Positions 53,009 through 64,000 of a stretch of DNA of 64,000 nt are shown here, piece after piece. This DNA comes from Anagrus nilaparvatae. Lineage: Eukaryota; Arthropoda; Insecta; Hymenoptera; Mymaridae. Below the pieces are notes generated by a model, which worked only from the letters and a program-made list of their open reading frames with translations, had not been told where the DNA came from and ran no database searches. Position numbers and translations under genes: made by a program. How positions within the stretch are numbered: the first letter of the stretch is position 1; each line of letters opens with the position of its first letter. Location of the stretch: positions 3,286,001 to 3,350,000 of the forward strand of contig JAKSXM010000014.1 of NCBI GenBank assembly GCA_022575985.1, given 5' to 3'.

Positions 53009-53890
53009 GCCGTATATACGGTTTATTTAATATGGAACCGTATGAAAAAAACCATATATATATGGTTCTAAAAGTGTACGGACCCGTATTTTCAAAACCG
53101 CACATACGGTTAATTTTTACGGGACCCGTATTTTGTAAACCTTATATACGGGTCTCAAAAATTTTCAACCGTATATACAGTTGACAGAAATACGGGTCCG
53201 TATATCACTCACCCGTATATACGGGTCAAAACTTTAATCAACCGTACAAACGGATGAGTCGTATACGGGGCCGTATAACATTTACCCGTATATACGGTTA
53301 ATTTAAATACGGGGCCCGTATAATGCTAGCCGTATATACGGTTTTTACTTTATGGGAGCCGTATTTTAGACACCCGTATATACGGGTAAAATCTTTAATC
53401 ATCCGATTTAATAACTAATAGTATATATACATTAATAATACGGACAAAAATAAAAACGGAACCGTATATTATGCACCCGTATGTACGGATCAGAGGTATA
53501 GGGGTCCAGTATGATTCTATCCGTATATACGGACGGGTAACAATGTACGGAACCCGTATTTTAGGCATCCATACATACGGCTGAAAAAAATTGAGACCCG
53601 TATATACGGGTGGGTGATATACGGTTCCGTATTTCAGTCATCCGTATATACGGGTAAATGATATACGGTTCCGTATAGAATTGATCCGTATATACGGGTC
53701 TCAAATTTTTTCAGCCGTATGTATGGATGCCTAAAATACGGGTTCCATATATTGTTACCCGTATATACGGTAAAATTTGTACGGATACAGTTCTGTAGAA
53801 TTTTTTTCCGTATATACGGCTATGAAAAATATGGACCGTATTTTTCTGTTCCCGTATATACGGCATACGGTTAATGCGCGTCAAAATCGC
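53009..53890. repeat. Array of CCGTATATACGG palindromes alternating with TACGG-CCGTA palindromes
   Basis: I count 12 exact CCGTATATACGG sites and about 9 variants in under 900 bases, often extended to ACCCGTATATACGGGT. Between them lie a second palindrome class, TACGG or TACGGG, 0-4 bases, then CCGTA or CCCGTA (about 14 sites). The two classes alternate with roughly 40 bases per pair. At larger scale, 53535-53612 is the inverse of 53682-53760. No ORF, no RNA gene. This is neither a CRISPR array (no uniform repeats with unique spacers) nor a simple satellite. Confidence 0.9.
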
Positions 53891-54388
53891 CCGTATTTCC
53901 CAACCCTGTTCCTTTTAAATTAAATTTAAAATAAGATTATTGTCTAACCTCATTGTCTGACTACCTTTGATAAAATTCCTTTAAACTAACAAAAATTTAT
54001 TTTTTTTTATATAAGTATATTAAAAAATTTTTTGATGTTACCTAGATACAACATATATTGGAGCATTGGTGTCTGGTGAAGCAGCCTTGACAGTTGTTAG
54101 CAGCCTGAAATACACATCCAACAACCCATGATTTTTTTTTCAACAACTTCACCATCAGCTGTTGATCCTTGCTGCTGGCATTCTTTCATCAATTAAAGGT
54201 TTTTTTGTTTTTAATATGAGAATCGCATAATAATGAAAACCATTTTAAAAGTAAGAATCATTGTTATAAAATATTTTAATTAATTTTGTTTTATTGAAAA
54301 CTCTGAGTTTTATTTTTATTTTCATAAAAATTATTTTATTTGGAATTCAATAAAATTTATATATGTGTAATCGTTTTGCCAATTCACC
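53891..54388. other. Region upstream of the second BEL/Pao relic
   Basis: AT-rich with a TTGGAGCATTGGTGTCTGGT segment near 54057 that resembles the leader just downstream of BEL-type LTRs. No LTR boundary found. Confidence 0.4.
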
Positions 54389-55853
54389 ATGACTAAAATA
54401 ATTATGAAACAGATAGCTTTAATTCCTAGAATTAAAAATGCTTATCAACATTTTTTAAAAGAAGGTGACTCCATGTCAACCTCTTCTTGTAAAGTCAGAT
54501 TGTCTAACCTTCAAAATACATTTTTAAAATTTGAAACAAACCATTCTTCATTGTTTAGTAACCCTGATTATGAAGCAATTAGTAATCAACCATATTTTAA
54601 AGATGCGCTGTTTGAAGAAACAGAAGAAACTTACATACAGGTTTCAAGTTTGTTTCAAAAATATTTGGATGATCACCCTCCCCCACCTGCTCATGTTTTA
54701 CTAGATTCCACTCACATTAATGAAAAAATTCACAACATTAACGATAATAACAATACAGGGAACATTTACGATTATGAACGTTTGCTTAGAATTGCTTTGC
54801 CTGAGTTTGATGGTGAGTTTGCAAATTCAGAAGCCTTTAGAGATATCTTTGTTACAACAGTATTGAACAGACAAAAGCTTTCTGATGTTTATAAATTAAG
54901 TTACCTTAGATCTCATGTAAAAGGAGATGCCTGAAATCTGGTTAATTCTTTTTCATTAATTAAAAATAATTTTAAAATAGTTTGGAAAAAATTGACTGAC
55001 CGTTATGAAAATAAAAAAAGATTAATTAATGCCCATATGTCATCAATTTTTTCAATCAAACCTATGACAAATTACACCTCAAAAGAACTTAAAAGAATTT
55101 TAGATTCCATGAATACTCCTATTTCATCTCTTAAAGTATTAGGACGTCCTGTCGAGGCTTGGGACGATTTTTTGGTTTTTCATGGCGTTTCATTATTGCA
55201 CAGTGATGCAAGAATGCATTTTGAAACTTTTGTAAATAATTTAAATTTAAAGGGTTTACTCAATACTATACTTACACCTCCCACCTCAGACCCGGCAATC
55301 AATACAACTGCTCAGCAAAATTCTGAACCAACAAGCTTTGCCACTTTTATACAATTTTTAGAAAATCAAATTAACATGCTGGAATTAATTGAAAATTATG
55401 ATGGATTTTGCATGCTCAGCAACCAATCAAAACAAAAAAATTTTAATGTTTCAACTCAACCCGCAAAAGTTTATTATGCCCAAGTAGAACAAAAGCCAAG
55501 TGATAGTTCAAACAAAACTGAATGCTTGATATGTAAAATCAACCACCACTTTGCTCAGTGTCCTACTTTTAAATCTAAATCTATACCCCAAAGAACACAG
55601 TTTGTTAAATCAAAAAAAAAGATGTTTTAATTGTTTAGGTAACTATTTCTCAAACAAATGTACTTCTGAAAAAAGATGTACAATTTGTAATAACAAACAC
55701 AATTCTACCTTACGTATAGTAAATTATAAAAAGATGCAAAATAATTCTCAAAGCCATCCAAACAATGCTACTCTCAATGCTAACGTACAAGGTGGTAGGC
55801 AGATGGTTCAGCAATTTTGCTTGACAGAATCAAGTGGTTCTAGTAATTTATGA
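54389..55853 (+). pseudogene. BEL/Pao gag relic
   Basis: Gag from ATG 54389 with TGA at 54932-54934 (at a position that is normally Trp in G-D-A-W), open again in the same frame to 55630, then a frameshift in the A-run near 55612. The matrix/capsid region shows L-P-x-F-D-G-x-x-x-x-S-E-A-F-R-D and R-Y-E-N-K-K-R-L-I, standard for BEL Gag. Knuckles: CLICKINHHFAQCP, then CFNCLGNYFSNKC and CTICNNKH in the shifted frame. Confidence 0.8.
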
Positions 55854-55856
55854 CAA

Positions 55857-56717
55857 CCAAATTCGGTTATATTGGCAACAGCATTAGTCAATATAACCTC
55901 AGAAAATGGTTGTTGCTTTTCAGTTAGGGCACTCATTGATCAATGTTAACAGGCTTCATTTTTTAGTGAATATACATATAAGAAATTAGGTTCTCGTTGC
56001 CTTCCAACAAAATTACCAATAACTGGAGTTGGTGGTAAAAATAACTTCACTTGTAAAATATCAGTTCAAATTAATATCGCACCTCATTTTTATTCGCATT
56101 TTAGCCTTGATTTAATTGCAAACGTCATTCCTAAAATAACCTCATACACAACTGCCGCTAATGTTGCTTCAAATTAAAATTATTTAAGTCATTTAACATT
56201 AGCCGATCCTCACTTTAATACCAATGATAAAACAGAAGTTCTCTTAGGCTCCTCGGTCCATGCTTCCATAGTTGAGGAAGGGATCAGGAGAGATGAAGCA
56301 AATGAACCTATTGCCACGAAAACCAAATTAGGTTGGGTTTTATCAGGTAATTGTGGCATAGGCTCTACGTGTTGTTTAATTAAAATTGATTCAGATGCTG
56401 CTGGTCTCTTATTCGACTTGGAAAAGTTCTGGAAACAGGAAGAACTTTTTGACCCCTCTTCACTCTTGCTGAGTCCGGAAGAACAGGAGCGTGAGGACTT
56501 TTTCTTTCAAACCCATTCAAGAGAAAAAACAGGTCGTTACATAGTCAGACTTCCATTTAAAGTTTCAAATCTTCACGATTTAAAATTCACTGGTTTGTTC
56601 AATATTGCCAAAAATGTTTTAATTAGAACTGAATCTCGTTTCTCAAAAGATGCAATTTTCCAAAAAGCTTATATAAAATTTCTGAAAGATTATGAGGATA
56701 CTAGACACATGCAGTGA
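55857..56717 (+). pseudogene. BEL/Pao aspartic protease and start of reverse transcriptase
   Basis: A-L-I-D-Q at the protease active site followed by a stop (TAA near 55947), G-V-G-G flap, L-A-D-P-H-F motif and L-G-W-V-L-S-G, all hallmarks of the A17 protease and protease-RT linker. The RT N-terminal region E-K-F-W and R-Y-I-V-R-L-P-F continues to 56715. Several stops. Confidence 0.75.
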
Positions 56718-57262
56718 TCAATATTTCTTGATTTGATTATATGTTATTTTTTACCACATCATGGTTTTGTTAAAAAACATAGCATAAATCCTGAAAACCC
56801 CAAATTTCGCTCAGTTTTCAATGCTTGCTTCAAAGCTTGCGTTTATTTAAAAGTTATATATGGTAATAAAATCTCAATAAACTTAGTTCAAGCAAAATCA
56901 AAAGTTGCTCATATGAAACCTTTACTCACAATACGCAAATAAACTCATAATAGATTCAAACTCAATAATGAGCGATAGTAAAGCTCTAAAAATCAAAGAG
57001 GTTTCAGCCTTATGTTCTAATTTAATTGTTTCATGTAAGAAAAAAAGAAAATCAAAAAAGATCAAAATATGGGACTTGCTCGAAAAATATTCAGACTTAT
57101 CAAAATTATTAAGAATTTCAGCTTATATACTTAGATTTATTCATAAAATATCTTTAAAATCAAAAAAAGTTTTAAGTAGGTCTGAATTATTTTCAAGCCA
57201 ATGGTTTGACTTAAAATATGATTTCTCAATTGTTTATTCTGCTTCAGTAGAAGAAATAAACT
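56718..57262 (+). pseudogene. BEL/Pao RT-RNase H remnant with the catalytic core deleted
   Basis: Y-F-L-P-H-H-G and R-S-V-F-N-A (RT motif around region 3) run directly into V-Y-L-K-V-I-Y-G...V-Q-A-K-S-K-V-A, which belongs to RNase H. The Y-x-D-D region of RT between them is gone. A further segment with D-S-K-A-L and K-L-L-R-I-S-A-Y to 57262 is the RNase H/integrase connector. Frame broken by stops at 56715-56717 and 56940. Confidence 0.7.
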
Positions 57263-57267
57263 GATCT

Positions 57268-58555
57268 ATAGTAATACGGGTATATTTGACCCAAAGAGCA
57301 TATTACAAACCTGAAATTCATTATCTTAAAAACTCTAACAAAATTTTTAAGCAATCATCTTTAAACTCCTTCAACCCCATTTTACAAGACAATCTATTAA
57401 GAGTAGGTGGCAGAGTTGAAAACTCAAATTTGTCAGAGGAGGAAAAACATCCTCTAATTTTACCGTTCAAATGTAAACTTTCACAATTAATTGTAGAACT
57501 TTTTCATTTCACAACAAAACATGGCACTATCAAGCAAACCTTTTCAGCTCTTGGTTCTATGTACAAAATTATTGAATGTAAATATTTAGTTAAAGCTCAC
57601 ATAAAGAAGTGCCATTCCTGCATTCGTTACAATTCATCTCGCGAAATTCAAAAAATGGGGAATTTACCCTTTTACAGAGTAACAAAACCTGATAAACCAT
57701 TCAGAATTAGTGGTGTGGACTACGCGGGCCCCTTCAACATTCTTACTTATAAGGGAAGAGGCGCAAAGTCTTTAAAACGTTATGTCGTTGTGTTCGTCTG
57801 CATGGCAACCAAAGCTGTTAATATTGAGTTGGTTACATCGCTGCATTTGTGTACTTGTAGTTGAGCTTATACCCGTGAAGCTTGTACCCGTTTAGTGAGT
57901 TACCTTTGTCGATGCTGACAGAATCCTCCAGGAAATGTATGTAGAGTACTCATCCTACATGCAGAAACTTTTTGCACTCTTAGCTGACGAAGGCACTACT
58001 TGGGAATTTAACCCACCGGGTGCACCACATTTTGGCGGAATTTGGAAAGCTGCGGTAAAATCTATATGCATCACATTTTTAGAGTTCTTGGGAACACCAA
58101 ATACACATTTGAAGAAATTTACACCTTCCTAAAACAAGTAGAATCTTGCCTCAACTCGCGTCCTTTGTTTCCACTGAAAGAGGTTCCCACAGATTTATTC
58201 TTATCACCCTCATTGTTGCTAAATCAGTCTCAATCCTATTTGATACCTGAACCCAGTTACTTAGACAAAAAAATACCTCCCACGCAAAAATATAGGTTAA
58301 TCCAGCAGATGACACAGGACTGGTGGAAACGCTGGTCCTGTGACTATTTGCAATCTTTGCATTCAGACAAAAATGGAAATTGGCACAATGAGATATACTT
58401 GTGAATGATATCGTGTTGATTACTGATGAAACAATGCCACCAGCAAAGTGGCCATTAGTTCGAGTAGTAAAAGTGTATAAAGGATCTGACAACTTGACGA
58501 GGGTTATGGATCTGAGGACCAGTGCTACAATGCACATATATTACATAAATTAGTT
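57268..58555 (+). pseudogene. BEL/Pao integrase relic
   Basis: Zinc-binding residues are present (two His in F-H-F-T-T-K-H-G; C-X2-C in K-K-C-H-S-C). The first catalytic Asp is in G-V-D-Y-A-G-P-F. The stretch that should carry the second Asp is replaced by about 70 bases of rearranged sequence after 57864. The third motif reads H-F-G-G-I-W-K-A-A-V-K, with Lys where Glu is usual. The C-terminal P-P-x-K-W-P-L-x-R-V-V domain ends near 58550. Inactive. Confidence 0.8.
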
Positions 58556-59800
58556 TTGTTAACGTCTTTAGACAATGAATCAGACTAAGCAAAATTGAAA
58601 TTGTATAAATTAGAATTGTAAATAGTGTAAAAATTGTGTAATGTATTGTATTTATTTATTTATTTATTCATTAATTTATTTATTGTATTGTTATCTATTT
58701 AAAAAAAAAAAAAACAAAATGTACAAAAAAAACGTAAAATAATCAAAATTGTATTTATCAAAAAAATCATTAAATATCATTAAATAATTGTAAAAAATTG
58801 TAAAAAGTGTGTGAGTGTGTATAAATGTTTGTTTTTAAAATCATATTAGCGCTAATGAACACTCAAAAATTATTATTTTCAAAAATCATTAATTTTCTAT
58901 ATTTTTCAATTGTATAACTTCACTTTGCATTTTTTTTTAATTTTTTGGTAACATACACCTGTTCATTTTATTTCATAAAATGGATGGGTGGATTGTTGTA
59001 AACTGAGTGATTCAGTATGTATATATGTATATAGATGTAGGAGCGCGCGCGTCGACCTCCCAACTTTTATAACGGCGTACCTTTCAGTACATCGTACACC
59101 TTCATGCAAACAAGTCATGAAAACGAAATATATGATACAAATATATTTCCAAACAACATTGTGTTCTATTATTTTATTAATTAAAATAACCTCTGCGACA
59201 ACAATATATTTTTCCATACTAAATCCATTGGATAACGTTAATATTACACACTTTTATTTAACTTGAGTTGTCCGTCTGTAATGTGGGAAATATAAGCTAT
59301 TTTTCGGATATTTCTCTTTAACTTTTTTTTTGCAGATTATTATTAGTTCCTGATGACCATTAAAGATTGTAGAAAAAATTTTTTGTAGAAACAATAAAAA
59401 AATAAAAATAAATAGAAATAATAAAAAAATTTTTGCTTATAATAAATTTTATATTATTGTCAAATAATATAAAAAATAAAAGAATTATGGCACCTGGTGA
59501 AAAATTTGTAACCGCACTGGAATTTAGGTAACGAAAATAAATGCTAAATATAACTGATAGGCAATATCACACCCATGCAAAGTTGATCTGAAAAAAGTTA
59601 CGGTGGTTCAACTTAAATCTTAAAAATATTGATTCAATAAAATTTATTATTAGTTTCTTTTTTGCAGAGCTGGGCAAGACTGGCATGCTCATTGTACGTT
59701 TATGAAGAAACTGGCACAAAATTTGTCTTAAAACAGCAATGACATGGAAAATTTGAAGACTGGCAACTTTATAAAATGTTCCAAATTTTAAAAAGGATCA
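58556..59800. other. AT-rich spacer after the BEL relic
   Basis: TTTA microsatellite near 58650-58690 and A-runs. Possible 3' LTR of the BEL relic, but no matching 5' copy was seen. The two overlapping short ORFs at 58963-59266 lie on opposite strands and lack homology or codon signal. Nothing else recognised. Confidence 0.45.
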
Positions 59801-59809
59801 GTTTTTGAT

Positions 59810-59985
59810 CCGTGCCTTTGGAATTTTTGAAGACTGACTCCTCGATTTTTCCTGAAACGGAAAAAATTTCAAGACTTGCCGTTTTCAATTTTCTGTTTTT
59901 CCTTATTGAGAACAGATTTTCATCCGTTTTTACCAGGGTTTTTACATAGAATGAAAATTCGTATTTATTTTGTAATTTATTTAAA
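59810..59985. repeat. MITE-like segment, inverse of 63745-63895
   Basis: Shares AATGAAAATTCGTATTTATT, GAGAACAGATTTT-ATCCGTTTTTA and GTTTTCAATT motifs with the inverted segment 3.9 kb to the right. Probably two opposite insertions of one family. Confidence 0.6.
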
Positions 59986-61050
59986 TCCTGATGTTATTTT
60001 AATTGTTAAATAAGTATACGGAAATTTTCGTCTGAAATTTTTTGTATTGTTTTATTTCATCTCTCTCAACAAAATAAAAGCATCATAATTATAACTTTTT
60101 GTTATGATATTAAAATAAATTTTAAAAAGTATTGATATATTTATTGTTTATCTTAAATTCAATTAGCATATTTATTGCTATAACTTTATGGTTTAAAGGT
60201 TTTTAACTAATAAAATAACAATTTAAGTGAACTTAAAAAATTTAGTGATACATTTAAATACGAGAAAAATAAAAGAAAAATTAAATTTTAAAGAATAATC
60301 CATCAATGAAAATTTTAATCGAAACATCTTTTTTAAAATTCAAATATTTATTAATTTATTTGAATAATTATTCAAAATTTATTTATCGCTCGATATTAAG
60401 GTGTGAAGTTTAAAATAATATTTAAATATTTGTATCATGCGATTTCATTAGTGAATATAATATGGAGCAGTTGCAATATGGCAAAATTTCAGGTAAATAA
60501 TATTTATTAATAAATTCATTAATATTATTCCCTAATCATCAAATTTAAAAATTATATTAAAAATGAATGTTTTCCTTAAATAAATTGTATTTTCGTGCGA
60601 TAAAATAGATGTCTGCTTGTATGAGTGATGTCACGTTTAAGAGAGGCGCATGCTTACATAAGGATCATCAAATCATATTGCGCGAGTATCGATAAATGAG
60701 AGAGAGAAATCAATTCGAGAGAATTATTGTATTTCCCTTTTTCTCTACTTCCTTCCTTTAACTTCCCCCAAAAAAATATATACAGGGAGAGCGTCGATTA
60801 TTGTGCTTGAGTGAACATCATCACGCGCGGTTTTAAATTTATTGATTGAAAGTTATATTGGAGTTCCTAATTATTCATATTGGATTTTTTTTTGTTAATT
60901 ATTCATTTTTATTATTGGCGATATTTTTGGATATCTAATATTGATTGTCCACATTAAATTACTTGGAATAATTGGCGATCAACGAGTATTGTATTCAGTA
61001 TTAAAAAAAAAGGGTTTGACGTCTTGGAGTATTGACCACGAGGAAGTGCC
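59986..61050. other. Non-coding; possible promoter-like segment
   Basis: 60690-60835 is pyrimidine-rich (TTCCTTCCTTTAACTTCC), then AAATATATACAGGGAGAGCGTC (TATA-like at 60777) and TGAACATCATCACGCGCGG. It could be a promoter and 5' UTR of a gene outside or spliced away from this region, but no coding exon was found. Weak. Confidence 0.25.
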
Positions 61051-61054
61051 ATTG

Positions 61055-61432
61055 TTATGATAAAAATGGAGATAAAAAATTGCCGTTTACGGAAGTAAAA
61101 AAGTGATAGTCGTGCAAAATAAATAAAATAAATTGAAAATATTTTAGTTTACTTCCAAGGTTGCAGCGTTACTTTGAATATTATGAAAAAACCAACAAAC
61201 TCTATTTTACTTATTATGGATCCTTACATTATAAGAAAATAAATATTTTGTATTACACATTTTTATCTAAATTTTCTATTTATAGAAAAAAACTTAAAAT
61301 ATAAATATTTAATTTTATGTAGAAATAATAAAAGATATTAAAAAATATTTTTAAAAATATTTAAACTCATTGTGCAAACAAATTTTCTTTTTTATTTCCG
61401 TAAACGGCAATTTTTTTCACCAATTTTATCAT
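61055..61432. repeat. Foldback element with AATTGCCGTTTACGGAA arms
   Basis: TGATAAAAATGGAGATAAAA plus AATTGCCGTTTACGGAAGTA (61055-61098) recurs inverted at 61390-61432. About 290 bases of AT-rich loop. No ORF. Confidence 0.7.
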
Positions 61433-63744
61433 AGCTATAGTCAGTAAACCACATGGCCATTTTTACCCAAATTGACTTTTTTTAAAAACCCTAAAATTGG
61501 GACTATGATTTTAAATTATCATATAAAGAATCATTGAAAAGGGACAAGTAAAGAATTTTTGGAAACTCGAAATTTGCAGAAAATTTTTGAGGCCCATAAT
61601 ACCCATTTACATAAAAATTAAAAATTTTCTTTCTGGTTCTTGAATCTTAGTAAAGACTATTCCAAGAAAAAAATCTGAAGTGCCAGAGCTTTCAGGTTAT
61701 TAAGTTCTAACCAACCGTGATCTTTTTTTAATAAAATAAGGCTTGAAAAGGAAAATTAGAGCTGTATATTTTTTTAGCGTAGGTTAATTTTAGCAATTTA
61801 TTTATTTGAGTGTTTTGATATAACTCCTCATGAAAAAAAATTACAAAGCAGAATTGATTTTCGCGGAAGTACAAAAATTTTTTAAAATACTAGAATACTA
61901 AATTTTCTATTCTATTCTATTCCATATGTTATTTAAATGGAAAAAGTACGTGCATTTCGGCAACCCTATAATGTGTAAAATTCCTCTACAACAATTATAA
62001 AAAATAATAAATAAATAGTTTTAGAGTCATGAGACTTGTCAAGAAAAAGGTCTAATTCACTAAAATAATCTAAGACTCCTTTTTCTCTACAAGTTCCAGA
62101 GGGGGTCCGTATTAAGAAAATATAACGCGAATATATTTCCTTAATACTATAACGGGTACCAGGAGGTTCTGGCACTTCAATATTCAACAATTCAAAAATA
62201 ATACAAGTCCTAATGTAGAAATAGTGTGAACTTACCCATATATTACTGAAATTATAAGAAGGAAAAATAATACATCAAATATAAAAGAAATAATTACAAG
62301 TTTTTATTTTAGTGTCGCTCACCAGCATAACATTTTTATTAAATTGAAAGAATTGAATTTATTGTGAGGACTAATATATATAGGTATAAAATAAGTAACT
62401 TAAATCTAATTACAAAGAAATAATACGCGAGAATTACGCGACGCTTATGCGGTTTAATAATTTGACGTTACAATATAATTTTTAGATAATTAATTTATAA
62501 TAACCTAAAGTACTGGCCTAGTACTTAGGTTTAATTTAGTCACGATGAGAGAGAGAGAGAGATGAAACGAAAGGCAATCAATTTGTAATTATACAATTTT
62601 CTATAAAATTTTAACTAAGGAAAAAGGAAGGAGATCAATGCGCAATTCTTGATAAAAAAATGTTATAAAAATATCGATACTCAAAATAATACCTTGATCT
62701 TGATTGACGCCACTCACAGTTATTTATTACAGATGAATACCAAGCTTGGTTTTATAATCGATTGCTCCAAAAAAAGTATAATATAAAACGCCAATATTGA
62801 TTTGGAATGACAATGCCTCGTGGTCAATAATTCGATCGATGCCGGTAACTCCAAATTTTAATAAGCCGCAACTAATACTTATTTTTCGCCAATTAATGTC
62901 AATTCTTGATAATGTCAATCAAAACTTATTATTTCCAAATAGTATTAATTAATAACTACTGCCAATAACTAATTACTTAACTTTCAAAATCAACAAGTTA
63001 TCAAAATAATAATACTTCAAAAGTTATGAACACACGTGATGGACTTATCATTCCCAGCGCCATGCACGTTTTGAATATATCAAAATTTAGGGGAGGTAAA
63101 AAGAAGGAAGTAAGTAGAAAAGGAAAAATACATGAGTTCCGTCTGCTCTCTCTTCTCGTGCCGTGAGGTGATGCCCTCTAGTTTTCGCGTTTATTCACAC
63201 ACACACCAACGTTCGTCCTGCGCCCATACTCTCATGTACATATAAAATAATTTAGTCTGCTATTCAAAATTTACCACGCTATAACCCTAACAGTCGGTTT
63301 TTTAACCGCTTTAATGAATAAATCTTATTTTTTTGGTACTAACTTTCATTTAAAAACCTTGGAGCAGCAGCAAAAAATTGAATTTGGTAAATAACGGACA
63401 CCCTAGTAAGTCCATGTAAATTGAGTCTTACTTTTTATAAAATATTTGTAATAATTTGCAGTGATCAGAAGCCTCCTGATTTCCAGTCATAGGGGTAATT
63501 TTTATTCGTGCTATCGATTACCCCTACGGATCCCCTCTTATTCCGCGGTATAAGAAATGGAGTTATTGTTTTATTATCACTAATTTAACCCTTTTCTAGT
63601 ACCGCCAGTGTCTTAATAAAATAACTTTGTAATACGATAGAGGTCTCCTTTTAATTAGTTAAAATTAACTTAAAATTTTGAGATAAAAAATTACAGTACT
63701 TAAAATTATAATAATTCTCAAGGAAAATTAAACTGAAAAAATTT
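61433..63744. other. AT-rich intergenic DNA
   Basis: Contains a short minus-strand ORF (61966-62190, 74 codons: N-terminal I-E-V-P-E-P-P-G-T-R-Y, hydrophobic C-terminus) without recognisable homology, a (GA)n run at 62545-62563 and a (CA)n run near 63198. GC-richer 63130-63240 has no coding signal. No gene called. Confidence 0.4.
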
Positions 63745-63895
63745 TAAAATAAATACGAATTTTCATTATTTTTGTAATGGGTTAAAAATCCGTTCTCAGT
63801 TTGATGAAACGGATAATTGAAAACGTTAAGTTTTGAAACTTTGGTCGTTTTACAAAAAGTTGAAAACGGATCAGTTTTCAAAAATTTCCTTGCTA
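63745..63895. repeat. MITE-like segment, inverse of 59810-59985
   Basis: Begins AAAATAAATACGAATTTTCA and continues through ATCCGTTCTCAG and AAAACGGATCAGTTTTCAAA. See the left copy. Confidence 0.6.
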
Positions 63896-64000
63896 TTTGG
63901 AAACTAGGTAAATCTAAATCCAGTTTTAGTAAATCTCAACTAAAAATTATGTGAATTAATATTTCTGATAACTTTTCTAATTAACAAATTTTGACATTAA

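Noticed and set aside
53009..53890. CRISPR-like array
   Set aside because: Sites are short palindromes of two kinds with variable, partly inverted spacers; no uniform repeat-spacer period and no cas genes; the context is eukaryotic.
58963..59266. Overlapping ORFs on both strands
   Set aside because: Opposite-strand ORFs of similar size in AT-rich DNA, no homology, no splice or promoter context.
1..64000. Bracovirus proviral segment
   Set aside because: I saw no excision motif, no virulence-gene family and no clustered nudivirus-type genes; virion genes here are of Polinton type.

Overview
The window looks like AT-rich insect nuclear DNA, probably from a hymenopteran. It is dominated by transposable elements in several states of decay. 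The insect assignment rests on the element types, on TATA boxes with insect-type initiators, on spliceosomal introns and on one recognisable host exon. The host exon is a piece of a PP2C-type protein phosphatase gene (PPM1A/alph-like) on the minus strand at 12701-12818. No bacterial gene organisation was seen.

Layout. 1-7.4 kb: most of the virion-making half of a Polinton/adintovirus-like element. A fibre-like fragment, a DUF8207-like protein and the packaging ATPase lie on the minus strand. On the plus strand are a PLA2-domain virion protein with an intron, an adenain-type protease, the penton, a 49-residue overlapping ORF, the double jelly-roll major capsid protein and two accessory genes. 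Polymerase and integrase are not in the window; if present they lie left of base 1. Three genes carry one in-frame stop each, so this looks like a fairly recent, decaying copy. A 54-bp palindrome and a tRNA-Ser-like gene follow it. 7.6-19 kb: degenerate tandem repeats, a 3-kb foldback element (9611-12648) abutting the PP2C exon, a 51-bp perfect-arm hairpin and otherwise featureless AT-rich DNA. 19.2-24.5 kb: a Ty3/gypsy relic whose reverse transcriptase and RNase H have been deleted between protease and integrase and whose Pol tail carries AT hooks. 25.07-25.9 kb: a palindromic foldback element. 26.5-31.5 kb: a LINE with intact ORF1 and one frameshift in ORF2. 31.6-35.0 kb: a 45-bp-unit satellite split by a LINE fragment. 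35.5-43.86 kb: Helitron sequence, with a 4.3-kb LINE and a 590-bp minisatellite-bearing element nested in the helicase gene. 44-45.9 kb: an unidentified broken ORF and a second copy of the gypsy LTR/leader-like repeat. 46.34-47.44 kb: an inverted-repeat element carrying the zinc-binding domain of a KRBA2/Ginger-like integrase. 47.95-51.93 kb: a BEL/Pao-type element bounded by a perfect 5-bp target duplication, coding for Gag and protease followed by a repetitive segment instead of RT-RNase H-integrase. 53.0-53.89 kb: a dense array of CCGTATATACGG palindromes. 54.4-58.55 kb: a second, badly broken BEL/Pao element. 58.6-64 kb: AT-rich intergenic DNA with foldback pieces and no convincing gene.

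The only coherent gene system is the Polinton/adintovirus-like module. Its ATPase, protease, capsid, penton and PLA2 protein together would build and mature a particle, and three of its transcription units share a TATA plus TCAKTY-initiator promoter layout. Everything else is selfish DNA. The features least explained by known families are the CCGTATATACGG array, the BEL-like element with a repeat segment in place of its polymerase, and the pair of inverted-repeat elements sharing TGTTACCG ends, one of which holds an integrase fragment.
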